The translations under genes were made by a program, and so were the position numbers. From the NCBI GenBank assembly GCA_023132155.1, contig JAGLYP010000018.1, positions 1 through 43,006 of the forward strand: a DNA stretch of 43,006 bases, written 5' to 3'. How positions within the stretch are numbered: the first letter of the stretch is position 1; each line of letters begins with the position of its first letter. The notes beneath the pieces were generated by a model, which worked only from the letters and a program-made list of their open reading frames with translations, did not search any database and was not told where the DNA came from. Below are positions 38,060-43,006 of the stretch, piece after piece. This DNA comes from Candidatus Parcubacteria bacterium. Lineage in GTDB: Bacteria > Patescibacteriota > Patescibacteriia > Patescibacteriales > UBA12075.

Positions 38060-39239
38060 TATGCTTTGGATCAATTTTCTCCACATCTATCAGCCGGTTA
38101 ATATTGATGCCTATAATATTAAGGAAGCGACTGAAAAAAGTTATTTAAGAATTGTACGGGCCTTGGAAGAAAACAGGGGAATTAAATTCACCATAAATAT
38201 TAACGGGTGCCTTTTTTTGCGCTGGGAAGAGCTTGGATATCAGAATTTAATAAAAAGGATCGGAGAATTAATAAAAAAAGGCCAACTGGAAATTACCGGC
38301 AACGCCGCCTACCATCCTTTGCTTCCGCTTATTCCCTTGAAAGAAGCAAAAAGGCAAATTTTGGAATCAGAAGAAATTTTTAGAAAATATTTCGGAAAAG
38401 ATTTTAAGCCAAAAGGTTTCTTTTTTTCGGAAATGGCTTATGGCAAAGAAATTGCCAAGCTGGTAAAGTCGTTTGGGTATGATTGGGCTGTTTTGGATGA
38501 AATATCCCGCGAAGGCAAAATTGGAAACCATGATTTTAGTAAAAATTATTTTGACGAAAACAACGGATTAAAAATTATATTCAGATCGCGCGAATTATCC
38601 AATTCATTTGTTCCCGATACTATTCAAAAAATGATTGAAAATAACGAAGAACTCGCGGTAACCGCGACTGATGGCGAATTATATGGATTAAGATATATTG
38701 ATCAAACCGGAAAATTTGAAAAGCTTTTAAGGCAAGAAAATTTTAGAACATTAACTATTTCCGAATTTTTAAAACAAAACACAAAAGAAGAAAATATCGC
38801 GGTTGTGGATTCCAGCTGGGAGTCAAGCGAAGAAGAATTAAAAAGTAATAAGCCTTATGCCTTATGGCAGGATAAAGACAAAGAAATTCAAAATAGCCTA
38901 TGGAGTTTGGCTAATTTGGCTTACAAAACGATTGAAAATAATAAAAATGACGTGAATTACGCTTGGGCGCGCTGGCACATGGTTAGAGGTTTTGCCAGCT
39001 GTACTTTTTGGTGGGCCAGCGGCAAGGATTTTAAAAAATCATTCGGCCCTCTTGCGTGGAATCCGGATGAAATTGAAAGGGGCAGCAATGAATTAATACG
39101 CGCGATTCGCGCCTTGGATAATATTGAAACCAGAGAAATAAAAATGAAAGCGGAGAAAATGTATATTGAGATAAAAAGAAAAATTTGGAAACAGCATTGG
39201 GCTTATTATTGGAAAAAAAATATTGATAAAAATTTATGA
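38046..39239 (+). CDS. GH57 family alpha-glucan enzyme
   Basis: The 397-residue protein shows the GH57 motifs in order: 'FLHIYQP' (motif 1, near residue 8), 'EITGNAAYHPLLPLI' (motif 2), nucleophile E129 in 'GFFFSEMAYG', and acid/base D209 in 'ATDGELYG'. GH57 includes alpha-amylases, 4-alpha-glucanotransferases, branching enzymes and amylopullulanases. Its position overlapping glgA suggests it trims, transfers or branches the same glucan, possibly replacing a missing glgB. The second ATG at 38061 is an equally good start and avoids most of the overlap with glgA. The stop overlaps the next start (ATGA). Confidence 0.87.
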   Translation: MEKNNMLWINFLHIYQPVNIDAYNIKEATEKSYLRIVRALEENRGIKFTININGCLFLRWEELGYQNLIKRIGELIKKGQLEITGNAAYHPLLPLIPLKEAKRQILESEEIFRKYFGKDFKPKGFFFSEMAYGKEIAKLVKSFGYDWAVLDEISREGKIGNHDFSKNYFDENNGLKIIFRSRELSNSFVPDTIQKMIENNEELAVTATDGELYGLRYIDQTGKFEKLLRQENFRTLTISEFLKQNTKEENIAVVDSSWESSEEELKSNKPYALWQDKDKEIQNSLWSLANLAYKTIENNKNDVNYAWARWHMVRGFASCTFWWASGKDFKKSFGPLAWNPDEIERGSNELIRAIRALDNIETREIKMKAEKMYIEIKRKIWKQHWAYYWKKNIDKNL

Positions 39240-40258
39240 ACAAAATACGGCAATTGCTAGACGAAGAATTTGTTTTTGATTATTTGAGTAAAAAACTTCT
39301 TCCGATTTATAGTGATTTTAAGAAAATTAAAAAAATAAAAATTATTCCCCATAAAGATAATATTTGGCATGAGACTTATCATGTGGTTTTTGAATTTAGG
39401 ACCAGTTTTTTGGGAAAAGACGGGAAAGTCAGAACTTTGCCGATTTTTTGCTCCGCCCATTCCGAAGAACCAAGAAAAAATGTTTATGACAGTTTGCGTT
39501 TTTTATGGGATAATGATTTTGGCAAGGGTTATCTTTCAATCCCGCATCCGTTATTTTTTTCAAAATATTTTAACGCGACATTTTATCGCGGCGTAAGCGG
39601 ACATAATCTTTATTATTATATCTGCAGTAAAGAGCTTGACGTGATTGAGGATATAGTCGTGAAATTCGCGAGGTGGCTGGTAAAGCTCCACAGTATAAAA
39701 ACTAAAAAAAATCTTAATCCTGTTAATAGCAGAATAGAGACTGTTTATCCCGGGGTTGAACACATTTTAGAGAGAATAAAAAAAGATTATCCTGAGTACG
39801 GACAAATTTATAAAGAAATTTACGGGATTATTATTAATAATGAAGAAGTTTTTTCGGATAGTACGAGAAATAGGTGGTTGATACATGGCGACGCGCATCC
39901 GGAAAACGTAATTAAGATGAGCCCAAAAAAAATCGGCGTAATTGATTTTACCGATCTTTGCCTGTCTGATTTCGCGAGAGACTTGGGGTCTTTTATTCAA
40001 CAGCTTGATTTTATGATAATGCGCAAAATCGGAAATCAAAAATACGCTGATAAAATTAAAAAAATATTTTTAGACAATTATTTTACAAATTCAAAAGAAA
40101 AATACACAGAAGAAACGCAGGCAAGAATAAACAATTATTATAATTGGACAGCTATGCGTACCGCCACTTTCTTTTTAATCAAATCCGGCCCGGAACCGGA
40201 AAGAGCGGCGCCGCTGATTGAAGATGTAAGAAAGAATATTTTAAATCATAAATCATAA
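39236..40258 (+). CDS. APH-fold phosphotransferase (kinase)
   Basis: The 340-residue protein has the aminoglycoside-phosphotransferase/choline-kinase catalytic segment 'WLIHGDAHPENVI' (Brenner-type HGDxHxxN, about 215-227) and the metal-binding 'VIDFTDLCLSDFARDLGSF' (about 235-253). The N-lobe is divergent. Members phosphorylate small alcohols or sugars, and the maltokinases of actinobacteria share this fold. Translation is coupled to the GH57 gene by ATGA overlap, so a sugar such as maltose released from glucan is an attractive substrate. That is inference, and antibiotic resistance is unlikely in this context. Confidence 0.75.
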   Translation: MNKIRQLLDEEFVFDYLSKKLLPIYSDFKKIKKIKIIPHKDNIWHETYHVVFEFRTSFLGKDGKVRTLPIFCSAHSEEPRKNVYDSLRFLWDNDFGKGYLSIPHPLFFSKYFNATFYRGVSGHNLYYYICSKELDVIEDIVVKFARWLVKLHSIKTKKNLNPVNSRIETVYPGVEHILERIKKDYPEYGQIYKEIYGIIINNEEVFSDSTRNRWLIHGDAHPENVIKMSPKKIGVIDFTDLCLSDFARDLGSFIQQLDFMIMRKIGNQKYADKIKKIFLDNYFTNSKEKYTEETQARINNYYNWTAMRTATFFLIKSGPEPERAAPLIEDVRKNILNHKS

Positions 40259-40265
40259 ATCGCCT

Positions 40266-40282
40266 GTACTCGCTTGACGGGT
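40266..40282 (+). repeat. GTACTCGCTTGACGGGT leader motif, copy 4
   Basis: The motif ends 22 bp before the ATG at 40305 of the PHP gene. AAATCATAAATC precedes it and AAATCATAAATC follows it. A GTG at 40281 would lie inside the motif, which argues for the ATG start. Confidence 0.85.
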
Positions 40283-40304
40283 GAAAATCATAAATCCAAA
40301 AATT

Positions 40305-41168
40305 ATGCTAATAGACCTCCAACTTCACTCAACATATTCCGACGGTTATTTGACTCCGACGGAACTGGTTAAGCACTTAAAAAAAAGAAAAGTAGAAATA
40401 GCCGCTTTGACCGATCATAATACGGTTGGCGGAGTGCATGAATTTAAAAAGACATGCAAACAAAACGGAATTAAGCCCATAATCGGCATAGAGCTTTACG
40501 TAAAATTGGGAAATAAAAAGTTTAATATCTTGTGGTATAATTTTGATTATAATTCTCCGGATTTGCATGATATGCTTCGCGGCAGCCAAATGCGCCGTAG
40601 AAAAATGTTTCGTTCAGCTTTGGAGCGGCTTGTGGGGGATGGTTTTAAAATTAATGTTAACAAAATTTTGGATAAATACAATCATTACGTGCCGTTAAAT
40701 CATGTGACGGATGATATTTTGGCGAATAAATTTAATTATAATAAAATAAAAAGAGAGCTAAAAGTAAAAATTGTTTTAGATGGAGATGTAATAAACGAGT
40801 ATTTGCGAAATAAAAAAGTTGGAAAACTGCAAAATAGCTATTTAGATATTAACTGCGTACTCAGATTAAGAAAAAAAATCGGCGGACAAATCGTGCTTTG
40901 CCACCCCGCCAAGCATCATTATTTAAAGGAAGATTTTTTAATAAAGTTGAAAAAACTTGGATTAGACGGAATAGAATTATTATCTCCCCATCATTCTTAT
41001 AACGCGGTCATGTTTATTCAATTTTTAGCGCACAAACTTGATTTAATTGAAACCGGCGGTTCTGATTTTCACTGTTTTGAAGGTAACAAGCAGCCGATAC
41101 AAAGTTCCTGGGATTATTTTAAAATTGATTTTGATTATTTAAGGGGGGTTAAGAAAATTATCGCTTAG
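40305..41168 (+). CDS. PHP-domain phosphoesterase
   Basis: From ATG 40305 the protein has 287 residues and opens 'MLIDLQLHSTYSDG' with the first PHP metal ligands (H8 and following). Others are 'ALTDHNTVGG', 'IGIELYV', 'LCHPAKHH' and 'ETGGSDFHC', so the metal site is complete. The central segment (about 90-190) is the insertion typical of YciV/RNase AM-like PHP proteins, which act on 3',5'-bisphosphonucleotides or RNA 5' ends. Histidinol-phosphatase activity is less likely without his genes. An in-frame GTG at 40281 is rejected because it overlaps the repeated leader motif. The stop codon's last base begins the 44-bp palindrome. Confidence 0.85.
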   Translation: MLIDLQLHSTYSDGYLTPTELVKHLKKRKVEIAALTDHNTVGGVHEFKKTCKQNGIKPIIGIELYVKLGNKKFNILWYNFDYNSPDLHDMLRGSQMRRRKMFRSALERLVGDGFKINVNKILDKYNHYVPLNHVTDDILANKFNYNKIKRELKVKIVLDGDVINEYLRNKKVGKLQNSYLDINCVLRLRKKIGGQIVLCHPAKHHYLKEDFLIKLKKLGLDGIELLSPHHSYNAVMFIQFLAHKLDLIETGGSDFHCFEGNKQPIQSSWDYFKIDFDYLRGVKKIIA

Positions 41169-41211
41169 CGCCTAAAGCCCCGCTCCTCGCGAGGGGCGGG
41201 GCTTTAGGCGC
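41168..41211. repeat. 44-bp near-perfect palindrome, copy 2
   Basis: Identical to copy 1 (6729-6772) except for two changes that face each other in the stem: T to C on one side and A to G on the other, converting a T-A pair into C-G. The T-G wobble is the same in both. It begins on the last base of the PHP gene's stop codon. Confidence 0.85.
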
Positions 41212-41230
41212 TTGGTTCCTTATAATATTT

Positions 41231-42406
41231 ATGGAAAAGTTAAAATTACCAACTCAAGCGGACAAAAGAAGAGAGCGGGCGGAGAAAAATAATGAATTAA
41301 GCATCTCGCATTATCGCGGAGACTTGCACGCGCATACAAAATCAGGAGAAGAAAAGCACGGTGATCCTGAAAGAATTTTTAAAGAGCGCAAGGGCAGCAA
41401 CTGCGGGCATATTCCATTGGAAATTCTTACGCGTTATCACGCGGAGTCGTTGTTGAATGAATATCAGGCGATTACCGAGCATTCTCGCGATGCCAGTCCG
41501 GATGATTCGGTAAAAAGCATAACAAATTGGTTTAGTGATTTGTATTTAAAAAAAATCGGCAAAACTGAAAATGAATTAAACACGGAAGAAAAAGAAAAGT
41601 TTGCTTATATAAAATCGCTAGCTGTTAAAACGGCTAATTATGGAGATGAAAGGATTGAAGATATTTTAGAGTCAATAGACAGTCTCCCTGAGTTTAGTTC
41701 TCATTTGAAAGTTATCAAAGGAGTTGAAGCCAATCTTTTGCCTGACGGCAATTTTGATACAAAGATGATTGATAATAACGAATTTGAAATAGTTAATTGT
41801 TCTATTCATACTAAAGTTGGCGGAGAAGAAATGCAGGAAATAATTAAAGATCCGAAAAAATATTCAAATTTAGCCATAAAAGGAATAAATAATCCCAAAA
41901 CAAATATAATGTGCCATATCGGCTATGGCTGCAAAGGTTTTAATCATAAAAAATTTGATTGGAGCAGAATCGCGGAAGAAGCGATTAAAAATGATGTTGC
42001 CTTGGAAATAAATTTAGGTATATTAATGAAATATATATTTAAAAATATATTAAGCGATCCTGCATTTGCCGGAAAAGAAAAATATGAAAAATTTGAGAAC
42101 GAACTTCCAAGGTTAATTCCGATTTTAGGGTCTGAAGAAATTAGAGATAAGCTTAAGGAATATTTTGCTAAAGGCTTAAAAATTTCCATTAATACGGATG
42201 AACATAAAAATCCGTTTATTGATGTTGATTACGAAAACGGACAAGCAGTTGGAAAATTTAAAAAACGAAATTTGCGTTTTTGGCGGGCATTAAAAATAGT
42301 GGAGAAATATTTTAATAAGATTTTTCAAGAATTGGAAATAAAAAAGGAAAACATAATTAATACTTATTCGCAGGAAGAATTGCAAAAGTTTTTAGAAAAA
42401 AAATAA
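41231..42406 (+). CDS. PHP-superfamily hydrolase
   Basis: The 391-residue protein has PHP metal-ligand motifs throughout: 'YRGDLHAHTKSG' (H33, H35), 'YQAITEHSRD', 'VIKGVEANLLPDG', 'IVNCSIHTK', 'NIMCHIGYG', 'ALEINLG' and 'ISINTDEH' as the last motif. The order matches the PHP domains of DNA polymerase X and histidinol phosphatase, but no polymerase domain is fused. An insertion at about 95-140 is charged and helical. The chemical reaction is metal-dependent phosphoester hydrolysis; the substrate is unknown. TATAAT at 41221-41226 lies only 4 bp before the ATG, so any transcript from it would be leaderless. Otherwise the gene is read from upstream through the palindrome. Confidence 0.8.
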   Translation: MEKLKLPTQADKRRERAEKNNELSISHYRGDLHAHTKSGEEKHGDPERIFKERKGSNCGHIPLEILTRYHAESLLNEYQAITEHSRDASPDDSVKSITNWFSDLYLKKIGKTENELNTEEKEKFAYIKSLAVKTANYGDERIEDILESIDSLPEFSSHLKVIKGVEANLLPDGNFDTKMIDNNEFEIVNCSIHTKVGGEEMQEIIKDPKKYSNLAIKGINNPKTNIMCHIGYGCKGFNHKKFDWSRIAEEAIKNDVALEINLGILMKYIFKNILSDPAFAGKEKYEKFENELPRLIPILGSEEIRDKLKEYFAKGLKISINTDEHKNPFIDVDYENGQAVGKFKKRNLRFWRALKIVEKYFNKIFQELEIKKENIINTYSQEELQKFLEKK

Positions 42407-42407
42407 T

Positions 42408-42971
42408 ATGACACATTTAATTTTTGAAGGCGCGGAGATGGCCGGGAAAAGCTGGGTTATGTCGCGAGTTTATAATTATCTGGAGCCAAAATACAACCAA
42501 AGCGGGGATATATTGGACGGCTGCCATTGGTTTAACGCGGATGTCGGAGTATACGGCACTGAGTTTGGCAGCCGCGTAATAAAAAATTATCTGCGGATTT
42601 TTAAAGTGTTGGAAGAAAAAAATATTATCGTGGAAAAATTTCATATTTCCGATTTGGTTTATAATCAAATTTATAATAATAAAAATATTAATTACAAGCC
42701 ACAAGAACAAAAATTATTAGAGCTTGGCTTTAAAATTATATTAATCAAATTCAAGCCGGATGAAGAACTTTTGGAAAAGCGAATTCAGGATAGGCTTAAT
42801 CTTTATCCGCATTATAAAAATATCCAAAAAACGCCGGAATGGTACATTGGCCAGCAGGGAATATACGAGAAAGCAATTGAATCATCCATATTGCCGAAGT
42901 TATCAATAGAAACAAACGTTTTGCCTGACAAAAGATATATAGAGAAGATTCTCGGTTGGATTGGGGAATAA
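42408..42971 (+). CDS. Thymidylate kinase-like P-loop kinase
   Basis: The 187-residue protein opens 'MTHLIFEGAEMAGKSWVMSRVY', with a P-loop G8-AEMAGKS (about 8-15). It has the 'IIVEKFHISDLVYNQIY' DR-type segment found in thymidylate and deoxynucleoside kinases, and a basic lid-like stretch 'EELLEKRIQDRLNLYPHYK'. Substrate residues do not clearly match TMP kinase, so it is a P-loop nucleoside or nucleotide kinase of unknown specificity. Only one base separates it from the PHP gene stop, so the two are co-translated, which hints at shared nucleotide chemistry. The 35 bp after it show nothing before the window ends. Confidence 0.7.
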   Translation: MTHLIFEGAEMAGKSWVMSRVYNYLEPKYNQSGDILDGCHWFNADVGVYGTEFGSRVIKNYLRIFKVLEEKNIIVEKFHISDLVYNQIYNNKNINYKPQEQKLLELGFKIILIKFKPDEELLEKRIQDRLNLYPHYKNIQKTPEWYIGQQGIYEKAIESSILPKLSIETNVLPDKRYIEKILGWIGE

Positions 42972-43006
42972 AATGGGCAGCAAAGGAACTAAGTACCTAC
43001 GGTTTT

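Noticed and set aside
1-43006. Alternative genetic code (UGA read as glycine, as in SR1/Gracilibacteria)
   Set aside because: TGA ends the trehalase and GH57 frames in ATGA overlaps with the next start codon, which fits the standard bacterial code.

Overview
The window is one AT-rich, gene-dense piece of a bacterial chromosome. Standard-code stops, including TGA in several ATGA overlaps, argue against the recoded SR1/Gracilibacteria lineages. The gene content fits a Candidate Phyla Radiation (Patescibacteria, Parcubacteria-like) genome. The reasons are TrbC/VirB2-like and RodZ-like small proteins, large surface proteins with thrombospondin type-3 calcium repeats and the 'LLQVE..GEAWYV..RYYMKDG' module, a sugar-binding lipoprotein with no permease, an archaeal-type class I aldolase, a PGI/PMI isomerase, and efp where rplI usually follows rpsR. 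The lineage is inferred; no rRNA is present.

Layout. 1-9 kb (mostly +): an Ig-like membrane-anchored surface protein, a thioredoxin-CcdA redox fusion, comM, a solute-binding lipoprotein, a pilin-like protein, a RodZ-like protein and recA. 8.7-10.8 kb (-): rpsF-ssb-rpsR-efp, with a structured leader before rpsF. 10.9-12.1 kb (+): a THUMP-type RNA methyltransferase. 12.2-21.5 kb (-): trehalase and TrmH/SpoU methyltransferase (ATGA overlap), then a tight three-gene set in which a membrane histidine kinase lies between two giant surface proteins. 21.5-22.85 kb: an accessory patch with an inverted-repeat-flanked small gene, small transcripts ended by intrinsic terminators, and direct repeats. 22.85-28.9 kb: a small membrane protein, class I aldolase, a PAS histidine kinase with its OmpR-type regulator, ychF and lysS. 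29-33.7 kb: tRNA-Arg, a methyltransferase, tRNA-His, an HTH/Doc toxin-antitoxin pair with dyad operators, RNase Y with a long structured leader, a frameshifted gene, an Excalibur-domain remnant, tRNA-Asp, a truncated tRNA-Asp copy and a heptamer array. 33.9-43 kb: PGI/PMI, yebC, ruvC, then glgA, a GH57 enzyme, an APH-fold kinase, two PHP-domain enzymes and a P-loop kinase.

How genes work together. Carbon handling recurs: PGI/PMI, aldolase, trehalase, glycogen synthase, GH57 and a possible sugar kinase suggest a storage-glucan and trehalose economy in a cell with reduced metabolism. RecA, RuvC, SSB and ComM give recombination and DNA-uptake processing. RNase Y, YebC, TrmH, the THUMP methyltransferase, LysS, EF-P, S6, S18 and three tRNAs serve gene expression.

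The most unusual signals are in non-coding DNA. (i) A 17-bp hairpin motif occurs four times, always co-oriented with a gene and 18-22 bp before its start codon. (ii) A 44-bp palindrome occurs twice with a compensatory base-pair change. (iii) Crossing terminator/anti-terminator-like stems lie in the rpsF leader. (iv) An inverted repeat flanks a 102-codon gene. (v) Hairpins lie at or within a few bases of the predicted 5' ends of several transcripts. All promoters, folds and start choices were read by eye.
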